This document shows positions 16,117 to 25,282 of a stretch of 64,000 nt of DNA, one piece after another. Source of the DNA: an uncultured Paracoccaceae bacterium (lineage in GTDB: Bacteria; Pseudomonadota; Alphaproteobacteria; Rhodobacterales; Rhodobacteraceae). The first letter of the stretch is position 1, and each line of letters starts with the position of its first letter. The stretch lies in the NCBI GenBank assembly GCA_947489325.1, contig CANLDA010000001.1:372001-436000 (forward strand), written 5' to 3'. Both the position numbers and the translations under genes were made by a program. The notes below the pieces were generated by a model, which saw only the letters and a program-made list of their open reading frames with translations, searched no databases and was not told where the DNA came from.

Positions 16117-16628
16117 GAACTTGCCTCACGTAGATCGGAATAACGTCGTCGCATATCCTTGTCCATCATTGCCTCCAGCACACGGCGAAAACCCGCAACC
16201 GCCTCGGGACCTGCATCGCGAAAGGCGGCGCGCATGCGTGTGCGTTGCGCATCCGACAACCTGTTTTCCAACGCTTTGCCCTCTTCTGTCAGATAAAGAT
16301 TGCGCTCGCGTTTATCTGATTTACCGACATGGCTTTGAACAAGGCCGTCTTCGATCAAGGTGCGCAGAACCCGGTTGAGGGATTGTTTTGTGACACCCAG
16401 AATGGCCAGAAGGTTGGTCACCGTTGTGCCCGGTGCGCGATTGATAAAGTGGATGGCTCGGTGGTGCGCACGCCCATAGGCCATGCTTGCAAGGATGCGG
16501 TCAGGATCGGCAGTAAAGCCACGATACGCAAAGAACATCGCCTCAATGCCTTGCCGGAGTTGCTCGTCAGTCAGGAACAACAGGCTCTCGCCAGAGTGGT
16601 AATCAGACATTTGGGGCACCCTGTTCAC
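16113..16628 (-). CDS. petP: MarR-family regulator PetP
   Basis: The 171-residue protein has a MarR winged helix-turn-helix, with the recognition part GTTVTNLLAILGVTKQSLNR near residues 68-87 and the wing GLVQSHVGKSDKRERNLYLT after it. Its TGA overlaps the petR ATG. PetP acts with PetR in controlling respiratory gene expression in Rhodobacter; the mode of action is not fully defined. It is divergent from ilvE across 153 bases. Confidence 0.86.
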   Translation of the reverse strand: MNRVPQMSDYHSGESLLFLTDEQLRQGIEAMFFAYRGFTADPDRILASMAYGRAHHRAIHFINRAPGTTVTNLLAILGVTKQSLNRVLRTLIEDGLVQSHVGKSDKRERNLYLTEEGKALENRLSDAQRTRMRAAFRDAGPEAVAGFRRVLEAMMDKDMRRRYSDLREASS

Positions 16629-16668
16629 GTTTTTCTTTTTTACTTACACTCACAATACGTCAGCTTTG

Positions 16669-16697
16669 TTGACACTCCAAGGGCAAACTGGTAGCGA
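16669..16697 (+). promoter_or_regulatory. Candidate sigma-70 promoter for ilvE
   Basis: A perfect TTGACA (16669-16674) is followed after 17 bases by TAGCGA (16692-16697), a weak -10, about 85 bases before the ilvE start. The -35 is convincing and the -10 is poor, so an accessory activator may be needed. Confidence 0.4.
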
Positions 16698-16781
16698 ATC
16701 GCAGTTTCTGCGCAACAATATGTCCGCATCGGACGTTTGTGACGCAATAAATGGAATTCAAGCCATAGGAAGGAATGAGCC

Positions 16782-17651
16782 ATGGCAGGCGCATATGATG
16801 ATCGCGACGGCAAGATCTGGATGGATGGCAAGTTGGTCGAATGGCGGGATGCGAATGTGCATATCCTGTCGCACGCCCTGCATTACGCCAGTTCTGTCTT
16901 TGAAGGCGAGCGCGCCTATAACGGCAAGATTTTCAAAAGCCGCGAGCATTCCGAACGGTTGCTAAAATCCGGTGAATTGATGGACATGCCGATCCCTTAC
17001 ACCGTCGATGAGATCGAAGAGGCAAAATACGCCGCATTGAAAGCAAACGGCTTGACTGATGCTTATGTGCGCGTCGTTGCATGGCGTGGAGCGGGTGAAG
17101 ACATGGGCGTTGCGGCTGCACGCAATCAGGTGCGTATGGCTGTCGCTGTCTGGGAATGGGGCGCCTATTATGGTGACGCCAAGATGAAGGGCGCCAAGCT
17201 GGACATCGCGAAATGGAAACGTCCCAGCCCAGAAACCATCCCAACTGCAGCCAAGGCGGCGGGTCTTTATATGATCTGCACGATGTCCAAGCACGCGGCC
17301 GAAGCCAAGGGTTGTTCGGATGCATTGTTCATGGATTATCGCGGCTATGTCGCAGAGGCGACCGGCGCGAATGTGTTTTTCGTCAAAGATGGCGAAGTAC
17401 ACACGCCGATCCCGGATGCCATTCTGAACGGCATCACCCGTCAAACCGTTATTCAGATGGTGCGCGACAAAGGCATCACCCTGCACGAACGCCACATCAT
17501 GCCAGAAGAGCTTGAAAGCTTTGAGCAGTGCTGGCTGACAGGCACCGCAGCTGAGGTGACACCGGTCGGTCAGATCGGCGATTATACCTTTGAGGTTGGC
17601 GCCATTGCCCGCGACATCGCTGAAAGCTACGAAAAACTCGTACGCACCTGA
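16782..17651 (+). CDS. ilvE: Branched-chain amino acid aminotransferase
   Basis: The 289-residue fold-type IV PLP enzyme starts after an AAGGAA site. The N-terminal block HILSHALHYASSVFEGERAY (about 28-47) is characteristic; KMKGAKLDIAKWKRP and the conserved Lys near KAAGLYMICTMSKHAAEAKG supply the PLP-binding region, and EATGANVFFVKDG with LNGITRQTVIQM completes the family signature. It transaminates leucine, isoleucine and valine with 2-oxoglutarate. It is monocistronic, followed by a strong hairpin, and divergent from petPR. Confidence 0.95.
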   Translation: MAGAYDDRDGKIWMDGKLVEWRDANVHILSHALHYASSVFEGERAYNGKIFKSREHSERLLKSGELMDMPIPYTVDEIEEAKYAALKANGLTDAYVRVVAWRGAGEDMGVAAARNQVRMAVAVWEWGAYYGDAKMKGAKLDIAKWKRPSPETIPTAAKAAGLYMICTMSKHAAEAKGCSDALFMDYRGYVAEATGANVFFVKDGEVHTPIPDAILNGITRQTVIQMVRDKGITLHERHIMPEELESFEQCWLTGTAAEVTPVGQIGDYTFEVGAIARDIAESYEKLVRT

Positions 17652-17668
17652 TTTGTATATAAGTATTC

Positions 17669-17700
17669 GAATACCGGACTGCTTTTTCAGTCCGGTATTC
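17669..17700 (+). terminator. Terminator-like hairpin after ilvE
   Basis: GAATACCGGACTG and CAGTCCGGTATTC form a perfect 13-bp stem around CTTTTT, 17 bases after the ilvE stop. A T tract does not follow directly, so termination may rely on the stem alone or on Rho. Confidence 0.65.
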
Positions 17701-17806
17701 CATTTATGCATAGCTGATATGAAACCGCCACATTGCCCTTGTGGTTGAGTGCAACATTCCCCATCTGACGTGTTCGCGAACCCGTCTTACCGGAAAGGGA
17801 ATGACC

Positions 17807-18157
17807 ATGCTGCGCTCTGCGTTTGGGATACTGTTGTTTTTTGTTATCGTTGCTGCATGTGCCATCAAACAGGATGACCCGTTTCGAGGTGTGCCTGTTG
17901 CGTCCCGTAAGGCGATGATTGTGACGGTTCAGGGTGATACTGTGCCTTGCATTGGGGCCTATGGGCCGCAAAACTGTCTGGTGGTCGAAATGCCAAATGG
18001 CGAAACCGAAGTACTGACTGAAGGTGTATTTGGCTACGATCATATTGAAGGTGTAGCAAAGGAAATCCGTGTGCAACGAGTTGAATTTGACCGTTCACGC
18101 CCAGAACGGTTGCCTCAAGATGTCAGCACGATTCAATACCGCCTGCTTAATCGCTAA
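17807..18157 (+). CDS. Small lipoprotein with DUF4377-like domain
   Basis: Starting at ATG 17807 gives 116 residues; an ATG six bases earlier is also possible, but the AAGGGA site is better spaced for 17807. The N-terminus is a lipoprotein signal (FGILLFFVIVAAC, lipobox Cys at about 17). The body has the DUF4377 pattern: a Cys pair in VPCIGAYGPQNCLVVEMPNG and the block VFGYDHIEGVAKEIRVQ, ending in STIQYRLL. Function is unknown; such domains occur in envelope-associated and heat-shock HslJ-like proteins. It would be anchored in the cell envelope. Confidence 0.72.
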   Translation: MLRSAFGILLFFVIVAACAIKQDDPFRGVPVASRKAMIVTVQGDTVPCIGAYGPQNCLVVEMPNGETEVLTEGVFGYDHIEGVAKEIRVQRVEFDRSRPERLPQDVSTIQYRLLNR

Positions 18158-18296
18158 GGCCACTCCCACCAAGAGCCGCGCCGCCATACCCTAGGCTTAT
18201 TGATAAGAGTGCCAGAATCTCCAAATATCAGGCAGTATAGGTTTGCATCATCAGTTAATTTCTGACGAATATGTGGATATAACGGCGGAGGGTTAT

Positions 18297-19289
18297 ATGC
18301 CAGATATCAAGATACTGACCGAAACCGAGTTACGTGAACTGGTTCCGTTGGACATCGCCGTAATTGACTGCATCGAACAGGGCTTTACCACGCTGGCGGG
18401 GGGCAATGTTACCATGCCCCCGATCATGACCCTGATGGTACCCGACAATAACGGCGAAGTTTGCGTGAAAACCGCCTATGTCCCCGGCATCGACAGCTTT
18501 GCCATGAAGATGAGTCCCGGATTTTTTGACAATCCTAAGCTGGGACTACCCAGTACATCGGGCTTAATGGTGTTATTTTCCAGCCAGACAGGCATGCTTG
18601 AGGCTCTATTATTAGACAACGGCTATCTGACGGATGTGCGCACGGCCGCCGCAGGGGCTGTTGCTGCACGCCATCTAGCCCGTAAGGACGCGACATCTGT
18701 GTGCATTATTGGGGCCGGAGTACAAGCAGGACTACAACTAAAGGCGATGACGCTGGTGCGCGACATCACCAGCGCGGTGATTTGGGCACGCGACAGCGTC
18801 AAGGCCGAAGCAACAGCCATCAAACTCCGCTCTGAACTAGGAATCCACGTGACCTCCAGCTCTGACGCAGCATGTGCGGTGGCCTCTGCTGATATTGTTG
18901 CCACGACAACCCCTTCTGACAGGCCCATTGTCATGGCCGATTGGCTGCAACCCGGACAATTGGTGATCGCCATGGGATCGGATCAGGAACACAAAGTGGA
19001 ACTGGATCCGAACTGCCTCACCAAAGCAACGCAGTACGTGCCCGACAGCCGTGCGCAATGCGCCGTCAAAGGAGAACTGCGCAGCGCCCTTGCGGCGGGA
19101 ATTCTTACGGAAAATCAGGCATTTATGGAGCTAGGAAAAATTACCGCGGGTAAGGCCCTCGGTCGTCAATCAGACAGTGACCTCATCATTGCTGATTTGA
19201 CGGGGACTGGTGTCCAAGACACCGCCATCGCCAACCTTGCCCGCCAACGCGCCGAAGCGGCTGGGTCGGGCAGCACATTTACCAGTTGA
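18297..19289 (+). CDS. Ornithine cyclodeaminase/mu-crystallin family protein (EutC-like)
   Basis: With the ATG at 18297, which follows a GGAGG site by five bases, the protein has 330 residues. The substrate-binding part contains KMSPGFFDNPKLGLPSTSG and DNGYLTDVRTAAAGAVAARH; the NAD-binding Rossmann motif is VCIIGAGVQAGLQLKAM. The overall pattern resembles the cyclodeaminase EutC of ectoine/hydroxyectoine breakdown, but its usual partner EutB and other ectoine genes are not in this window. Other family members include ornithine cyclodeaminase and alanine dehydrogenase, so substrate is open. Confidence 0.75.
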   Translation: MPDIKILTETELRELVPLDIAVIDCIEQGFTTLAGGNVTMPPIMTLMVPDNNGEVCVKTAYVPGIDSFAMKMSPGFFDNPKLGLPSTSGLMVLFSSQTGMLEALLLDNGYLTDVRTAAAGAVAARHLARKDATSVCIIGAGVQAGLQLKAMTLVRDITSAVIWARDSVKAEATAIKLRSELGIHVTSSSDAACAVASADIVATTTPSDRPIVMADWLQPGQLVIAMGSDQEHKVELDPNCLTKATQYVPDSRAQCAVKGELRSALAAGILTENQAFMELGKITAGKALGRQSDSDLIIADLTGTGVQDTAIANLARQRAEAAGSGSTFTS

Positions 19290-19320
19290 GAACACTGCAC
19301 CAATCATACCAAAACCCACC

Positions 19321-19755
19321 CTACTTTGGGCGGCTTGGCACCCACGCGTATCCGTTTTCACACAGCAGATAACATTCGCGCAAGCCGTGGGGTTTGTCGG
19401 TAGGTTCTTGCAGTAGGTGCATGCCTGCGGCTTCACCTTTTTGGGCGGCAATGTCGGGATCGGTATCATAGAGCCGTATTTCAAGCCCAGCCCCACGTAC
19501 GCCGGATTCCGGCAACAGACCCAATAAAGGATGCGCGCCATAGGTGCCGTCGGCGTGCAGTTGAAACACCTGATCGCCATAGGTGACAATCGCAAAATCG
19601 CGTGTCACCTGATGGGTTTTCATGTCAAAAACTGTCTCTAATACTGTGCAAAGCGCCACAACATCGCGCACCAGAAGGTTCAATCCGATCCCGCGCAATG
19701 AGGCGCCGAAATCCTCAGCAGAGACTGTTTCAAAATCCACGATTTTCCCTTTCAT
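19321..19755 (-). CDS. VOC (glyoxalase/bleomycin resistance) family protein
   Basis: The ATG at 19755 gives 144 residues (MKGKIVDFETVSAEDFG); an ATG at 19812 would overlap the start region of ade and is less likely. The single visible betaalpha-beta-beta-beta unit begins LRGIGLNLLVRDVVALCTVL, typical of VOC proteins, and ends in YAWVPSRPK. No metal-ligand set is obvious enough to assign a reaction. It converges on the cyclodeaminase-like gene and is divergent from ade. Confidence 0.68.
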   Translation of the reverse strand: MKGKIVDFETVSAEDFGASLRGIGLNLLVRDVVALCTVLETVFDMKTHQVTRDFAIVTYGDQVFQLHADGTYGAHPLLGLLPESGVRGAGLEIRLYDTDPDIAAQKGEAAGMHLLQEPTDKPHGLRECYLLCENGYAWVPSRPK

Positions 19756-19810
19756 CAATGTATCACAGTAGGAAGCTTGATCATCTGAAACCCGCGTGTC
19801 AACGTGGGTC

Positions 19811-21619
19811 ATGGAGCGAAATAATATAAAAACTTGGGCCGAAGTGGCCCCCCGTCTGGTCAGTACCGCTACAGGCCGCGTGGCCGCAGATATGGTTATC
19901 AAAAACGGCCAATGGGTGAATGTGCATACCCGTGAGATTCTGCCCAGCCATGATATTGCCATTGCCGAAGGTCGGATTGCCTATGTCGGGCCGGACGCAA
20001 GTCACTGTATTGGCGGCACGACCGAGGTGATCGATGCCGCCGGGCGGTTCATGATTCCGGGCCTATGTGATGCCCATATGCATGTGGAAAGTGGCATGTT
20101 GACACCTGCCGAATTTGCACGCGCAGTCATCCCGCATGGCACCACGTCAATGTTCACCGATCCGCATGAAATAGCCAATGTTTTGGGGCTTGAAGGCGTG
20201 CGAATGATGCATGACGAGGCCCTGATGCAGCCTGTCAATATGTTCACACAGATGCCATCCTGCGCGCCCTCGGCCCCCGGTCTTGAAACCACAGGATTTG
20301 AAATCAGCGCCGAGGATGTGGCAGAGGCCATGACATGGCCCGGCATTATCGGGCTGGGCGAGATGATGAATTTCCCCGGTGTGATCAACGCCAACGAACA
20401 GATGCTGGCCGAGATCGCCGCGACGCAAAACGCAGGCAAAACCGTGGGCGGTCATTACGCCAGCCCTGACCTTGGCGCCGCTTTTCATGCCTATGCCGCC
20501 GGGGGTCCTGCAGATGATCACGAGGGCACCTGCGAGGCCGACGCGATTGCGCGGGTACGTCAAGGGATGCGGTCGATGATGCGGTTGGGATCAGCTTGGT
20601 ATGACGTGGAAACGCAGATCACTGCGGTCACCGAAAAAGGTCTTGATCCGCGTGGGTTTATCCTGTGCACGGATGATTGTCATTCTGGCACTTTGGTCAA
20701 TGACGGGCACATGAACCGGGTGGTTCGCCATGCGATTGACTGTGGCTGTGATCCGCTGATTGCACTGCAAATGGCGACAATCAACACCGCCACGCATTTC
20801 GGGCTGGAACGTGACATCGGGTCCATCGCACCGGGACGACGCGCAGATATTATCCTGACAAGTGATCTGAAAACCCTGCCGATTGAGCATGTGATTGCCC
20901 GCGGGATTACCGTCGCCAAGGATGGCATTTGTCTGGTGGACTGCCCGCATTATGACTGGCCTTATGATGCGCGCAAAACCGTGAATATGGGTACAGATCG
21001 CACCGCCACCGATTTTGAGATTTCCGCGCCGGACGGAGCCAAACGTGTAACAGCCAATGTTATAGGTGTTGTGGAAAACCAAGCCCCAACCAAGGCACTG
21101 GCGGCCGATTTACCAGTGATTGACGGCCTAGTGCAAATGGATCAAGCCAATGACGTGTGCCAGATCGCGTTGGTGGAACGGCATCGCGCCTTGGGCAGCA
21201 CGACCAACGCTTTTGTGTCTGGCTTTGGGTATGGTGGCAAGATGGCGATGGCCTCGACCGTGGCGCATGACAGCCACCATATGATTGTGGTGGGCACCGA
21301 TCACGACAACATGGCCCGCGCAGCCAATCGCCTGTCCGAGGTGGGCGGTGGTATCACTGTGTTTAAGGATGGCCATGAATTGGCGCTGGTAGAGCTGCCC
21401 ATTGCCGGATTGATGTCTGACAGTCCCGCTGTGGAGGTCGCTGCCAAGGCACAAAAAATGGTTGAGGCGATGGAGGCCTGCGGGTGCACGCTGAACAACG
21501 CCTATATGCAGCATTCGCTGCTGGCGCTGGTCGTGATCCCCGAATTGCGGATTTCCGATCTTGGCCTTGTGGATGTGACCCGTTTTGAAATGACTGATGT
21601 GATTAAAGGTTCTGCATGA
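19811..21619 (+). CDS. ade: Adenine deaminase
   Basis: From ATG 19811 the protein has 602 residues, the normal length of bacterial Ade. The amidohydrolase metal site is seen in GLCDAHMHVESGML and MFTDPHEIANVLG, with later ligands near GGHYASPD and CTDDCHSG; the C-terminal Ade-specific domain contains HDSHHMIVVGTDHDNMARA. It converts adenine to hypoxanthine and ammonia. Its stop overlaps the start of amn (ATGA), so the two purine-salvage enzymes are co-translated: AMP nucleosidase releases adenine, which Ade deaminates. Confidence 0.93.
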   Translation: MERNNIKTWAEVAPRLVSTATGRVAADMVIKNGQWVNVHTREILPSHDIAIAEGRIAYVGPDASHCIGGTTEVIDAAGRFMIPGLCDAHMHVESGMLTPAEFARAVIPHGTTSMFTDPHEIANVLGLEGVRMMHDEALMQPVNMFTQMPSCAPSAPGLETTGFEISAEDVAEAMTWPGIIGLGEMMNFPGVINANEQMLAEIAATQNAGKTVGGHYASPDLGAAFHAYAAGGPADDHEGTCEADAIARVRQGMRSMMRLGSAWYDVETQITAVTEKGLDPRGFILCTDDCHSGTLVNDGHMNRVVRHAIDCGCDPLIALQMATINTATHFGLERDIGSIAPGRRADIILTSDLKTLPIEHVIARGITVAKDGICLVDCPHYDWPYDARKTVNMGTDRTATDFEISAPDGAKRVTANVIGVVENQAPTKALAADLPVIDGLVQMDQANDVCQIALVERHRALGSTTNAFVSGFGYGGKMAMASTVAHDSHHMIVVGTDHDNMARAANRLSEVGGGITVFKDGHELALVELPIAGLMSDSPAVEVAAKAQKMVEAMEACGCTLNNAYMQHSLLALVVIPELRISDLGLVDVTRFEMTDVIKGSA

Positions 21620-23094
21620 CCCCTGTTCAAACCCCGATCGTTCTGCCTGATGTGCCCGCGCCCGAGGCATTCGACGATGCCAAGGCAGCAGTGGACCGCC
21701 TGCAAGAACTGTATGACATCGCCACACAGTTTCTGTGTACGCAGTTTCGCGATGCCCTGAAATCCGGCCCATCACAGCAAAGGTTTCGGGCGCTTTACCC
21801 AGAGATCCGCATCTCCACGACAAGCTTTGCCCAGATCGACAGCCGCCTCGCTTTTGGACATGTCAGTGATCCCGGCACTTATGCAGCGACTATCACGCGA
21901 CCTGATCTGTTTCGATGTTATCTAGAGCAACAAATTGATTTGCTGATCTGTAATCATAAAGTGCCTGTGGTCATCGGCGTATCCACTACGCCGATCCCCG
22001 TCCATTTCGCAGTGGCCAATGACAACAGCATTGTTGTGCCACAAGAAGGTGCCGCCGATTTCATCTTGCGCGATGTGTTTGATGTGCCAGATTTGTCGAC
22101 CACCAATGATGACATCGTGAACGGCACACACTCGCCTGACGAAGAGAACGTGAGTCCGCTGGCCCCATTTTCGGCTCAACGGGTGGATTATTCGCTGGCG
22201 CGCCTGTCGCATTATACCGCCACCGACGCTGACCATTTTCAAAACCATGTGCTGTTTACCAACTATCAGTTTTATGTGACCGAGTTTGAAGCATATGCTC
22301 GCCAAATGCTGGCTGATCCTGAAAGCGGCTATACGTCGTTTGTATCCACAGGAAATGTCGAGATTACTGATGCAGGCACACCGATTGACCCGGTAGAAAA
22401 ACAACCACAGATGCCCACCTATCACTTGAAACGTGCGGATGGCGCTGGGATCACGTTGGTCAATATCGGGGTGGGACCGTCGAACGCAAAAACCGCGACC
22501 GATCATATTGCTGTATTGCGCCCACATGCGTGGCTGATGGTCGGCCATTGCGCTGGATTGCGCAATTCCCAAAGCATGGGGGATTTTGTGCTTGCTCATG
22601 CCTATCTGCGCGAGGATCACGTGCTGGATGACGATCTGCCTGTGTGGATACCAATCCCGGCACTTGCGGAAATTCAGATTGCGCTGGAACAGGCAGTGGC
22701 GGATGTGACCGAGCTTAAAGGTTATGATCTGAAACGGGTGATGCGCACAGGCACTGTCGCCACCATCGACAACCGCAATTGGGAGCTGCGCGAACATTCC
22801 GGCCCGGTGCAACGCTTGTCACAATCACGCGCCATTGCATTGGATATGGAAAGCGCCACGATTGCCGCAAACGGGTATCGTTTCCGGGTTCCTTATGGAA
22901 CTTTGTTGTGTGTCAGCGACAAACCCCTGCATGGCGAATTGAAACTTCCGGGGATGGCGTCAGATTTCTATACCACTCAGGTTGCGCGTCATTTAATGAT
23001 CGGGATCAGGGCAATGGAATCTTTACGCGACATGCCGCTGGAACGCCTGCATTCGCGGAAATTACGCAGTTTTGATGAGACGGCGTTTCTTTGA
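21616..23094 (+). CDS. amn: AMP nucleosidase
   Basis: The 492-residue protein has the two-part Amn layout: an N-terminal domain of about 180 residues and a C-terminal nucleoside-phosphorylase fold with TLVNIGVGPSNAKTATDHIAVLRP, MVGHCAGLRNSQSMGDFVLAHAY and the base-binding ALDMESATIAANGYRF. It hydrolyses AMP to adenine and ribose 5-phosphate. It overlaps ade by four bases, and the pair routes AMP to hypoxanthine. Full length, no odd residues noticed. Confidence 0.93.
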   Translation: MTPVQTPIVLPDVPAPEAFDDAKAAVDRLQELYDIATQFLCTQFRDALKSGPSQQRFRALYPEIRISTTSFAQIDSRLAFGHVSDPGTYAATITRPDLFRCYLEQQIDLLICNHKVPVVIGVSTTPIPVHFAVANDNSIVVPQEGAADFILRDVFDVPDLSTTNDDIVNGTHSPDEENVSPLAPFSAQRVDYSLARLSHYTATDADHFQNHVLFTNYQFYVTEFEAYARQMLADPESGYTSFVSTGNVEITDAGTPIDPVEKQPQMPTYHLKRADGAGITLVNIGVGPSNAKTATDHIAVLRPHAWLMVGHCAGLRNSQSMGDFVLAHAYLREDHVLDDDLPVWIPIPALAEIQIALEQAVADVTELKGYDLKRVMRTGTVATIDNRNWELREHSGPVQRLSQSRAIALDMESATIAANGYRFRVPYGTLLCVSDKPLHGELKLPGMASDFYTTQVARHLMIGIRAMESLRDMPLERLHSRKLRSFDETAFL

Positions 23095-23235
23095 CCATAC
23101 GTTAAAAGACGAAAATCACCGAAAAACCCAACTTTTTAAGCGAATTCCCACCACTACTCGTTGTGTTCGACAACTATATTCAGTTAAATGCCGGGCATGA
23201 GGCCCAAGAAACGGGCAGACGAAGGAGAAAATAAA

Positions 23236-23523
23236 ATGTCAAAACCAATGACCAAAACCCAACTCGTTGCTGCTCTGGCCGAGGAAATGGGCGCTGACAA
23301 GAAATCTGCTGGCGCGGCCCTGGACGCTGTTTGCGCCCTGATCACACGCGAAGTTTCCGGCGGCGGCGCAGTCACCCTGCCCGGCGTTGGCAAAATTTAT
23401 TGCCGCGAGCGCCCCGAGCGCATGGTGCGCAACCCTGCCACAGGTGAGCAAATCAAAAAAGAAGCCGACAAAGTGGTCAAAATGACCATCGCCAAAGCGC
23501 TGAAAGACAGCGTTAACGGCTAA
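23236..23523 (+). CDS. HU-family nucleoid DNA-binding protein
   Basis: The 95-residue protein starts at ATG 23236 after a GAAGGAGA site. MTKTQLVAALAEEMGADKKSA forms the dimerising helices, and PGVGKIYCRERPERMVRNPATGEQI is the beta-arm with the RNPATG motif that intercalates in the minor groove. HU proteins bend and compact DNA. It contains a Cys in the arm region (IYCRER), which is not usual for HU. A strong terminator follows, indicating a monocistronic transcript. Confidence 0.92.
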   Translation: MSKPMTKTQLVAALAEEMGADKKSAGAALDAVCALITREVSGGGAVTLPGVGKIYCRERPERMVRNPATGEQIKKEADKVVKMTIAKALKDSVNG

Positions 23524-23545
23524 GGTTCGGCACAGTCGAATTTTC

Positions 23546-23575
23546 AAAGGGTCGCCAGTGGCGGCCCTTTTCTTT
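23546..23575 (+). terminator. Intrinsic terminator of the HU gene
   Basis: AAAGGGTCGCC and GGCGGCCCTTT pair over 11 positions with one wobble around AGT and run into TTCTTTT, a classical rho-independent terminator 22 bases after the stop codon. Confidence 0.85.
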
Positions 23576-23620
23576 TGGTTGGGGATGTCTGCTCATGCCT
23601 GACCGAAACTGCCTTGCCGC

Positions 23621-25195
23621 TTAGTTCGGATTGATCAAATAATTCGCCGTGCGGTTGGATATGTAACCAGTCATTGGCAGATCCAGTTTTTGTTGTACGG
23701 CTTTGATTGCGTCTCTGGTTCTATCAGTAAACTTGCCGTCCACTTTACCGGTATCATATCCCAATTGCGCCAGACGTTGTTCGGCCAAAAGGCGTGCCAC
23801 GGGATTGTTGGCGATGCGGCGCTCTTCGGCGCGGGCCTGAGCGATCTGTTGTTCTGTTGGGCTGTGTTTCAGCAACCATTTGGCCCGCTCGCGCGCCTCT
23901 GGTGCATTGGGCCCGTCTGGATAGTCGCGCAGATAACCCTGATAGGCCTCTAACGTGTCAACTTCACGCGCGTGTGCCCAATCTTCGCTTTCACGTGCGC
24001 CATTGTATTCGGCCAGACCTTCGCGCGCCAATTCTGCGGACAAGCCTTGTGGGTAACGTTCCAAATACCGCCGATACCCGCCCTCGGTGCCAAGGGCACC
24101 AGTTTCACGCCAGTATTGGCGATCTTCGCGTTCCAATTTGCGCCGCTGGGCCTGTGCGTCGCGATCCAGTTCTGCAATTTGGGCGGCGTCCAGAAAGCCG
24201 TGTACCTCAAACCCTTTGCTGCGCTGCCAATCCCGAATGGCACTGCGGGTGCCACGACCAAACAGACCATCCACCCCACGTGGATTAAAGCCGATGAATT
24301 GCAGGTTTTCCTGAATTCGGCGGCGGGCATTGCGAGATAGAGCAAGGTCACTTTCAGTTTGTTCAGCAATCTTCAGCGGATCGTTGGCTTCCTCCAAAAT
24401 GCGGCGTGCTTCATCTGCAAAATCGCCATTGGGATAACGTCTGAGATAGGCTTCTAGGGCCTCGGATGTGCCAATGTCGCGCACGGCGTTCCAATAGGCG
24501 AGCTCTCCCGGACGGGCGGGTTCAATGGTGCCGTGAGCCGCCGTAAAACCGTTTTGACCAGAGAGAAAGCCGGACATAGTAACCCCACTGGGCATAGAAT
24601 TGGCCAAATCACGATAGGATGTACCCGGTGTCATCAGCCCATCCACCACGCGCTGCACATTGCGTGCGTCCGATGTGATGAGAGTGACACCCTGCGGGGC
24701 CTTCACCTTGGCGACCCCGGTCTTCAAATACGCACCCGTGTCAAATCGCCCACGACTGGGCACCAGAACAAGAACCGACTGCCCGGCGCGGGTGGCCAGA
24801 ACACGGGCCAAGCCCTCTACTGTGACCCCGTTGGCCCCGGCGTTCAATCCGGTGATCTTCTGCGCATCATTGCCCAGCAGCCACGTTTGGCCACGACTTG
24901 TCACAAAATGCCCCGACAGAACCACAACAAGCCTGTCGGTATCATCTGCGTTTGCCAGTGCCGCAAACCGATCGGCCGCGCGATGCAATTCGCGTGTTTT
25001 GCCGTCCCGTTCGGAAATCACCTGAAACCCGGCCCGTTCCAGCGGCCAGCGTGCCCCACCAAAGCCCATTGGCGTGCGAATATTTGGTAAGCGGTCATAC
25101 AAATTGTTTGCCAATACCAGTGCCACATCCTCTGCCATAGCAGCAGACGAAAACACTGACATTGCGCAAACCGCAGCAAGTTTTCGAAAACCCAT
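23621..25195 (-). CDS. Secreted caspase-like (probably inactive) protein with two peptidoglycan-binding domains
   Basis: The 524-residue protein has a signal peptide (MGFRKLAAVCAMSVFSSAAMA). Residues about 22-200 resemble a caspase p20 domain: VALVLANNLYDRLPNI opens it and LVVVLSGHFV keeps the catalytic His, but where caspases have DxCR the sequence reads VLVLVPSRGRFD, so the nucleophilic Cys is missing. Two peptidoglycan-binding-1 domains follow: ENLQFIGFNPRGVDGLFGRG (about 290-350) and QRLAQLGYDTGKVDGKFTDR (about 465-520), separated by repeats with spaced YLRRYPNG/YLERYPQG/YLRDYPDG motifs, like tetratricopeptide-type linkers. It is probably periplasmic and binds the wall; the enzymatic role appears lost or altered. 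Confidence 0.78.
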   Translation of the reverse strand: MGFRKLAAVCAMSVFSSAAMAEDVALVLANNLYDRLPNIRTPMGFGGARWPLERAGFQVISERDGKTRELHRAADRFAALANADDTDRLVVVLSGHFVTSRGQTWLLGNDAQKITGLNAGANGVTVEGLARVLATRAGQSVLVLVPSRGRFDTGAYLKTGVAKVKAPQGVTLITSDARNVQRVVDGLMTPGTSYRDLANSMPSGVTMSGFLSGQNGFTAAHGTIEPARPGELAYWNAVRDIGTSEALEAYLRRYPNGDFADEARRILEEANDPLKIAEQTESDLALSRNARRRIQENLQFIGFNPRGVDGLFGRGTRSAIRDWQRSKGFEVHGFLDAAQIAELDRDAQAQRRKLEREDRQYWRETGALGTEGGYRRYLERYPQGLSAELAREGLAEYNGARESEDWAHAREVDTLEAYQGYLRDYPDGPNAPEARERAKWLLKHSPTEQQIAQARAEERRIANNPVARLLAEQRLAQLGYDTGKVDGKFTDRTRDAIKAVQQKLDLPMTGYISNRTANYLINPN

Positions 25196-25282
25196 ATTGA
25201 ACCCCTCCCAAACTGGTCTCTGGGAAAGTTTCTCTCATTTTCAGCCATTTGAGAAGGCGGGTGGCAAAAGCCCGCCGAAAGG

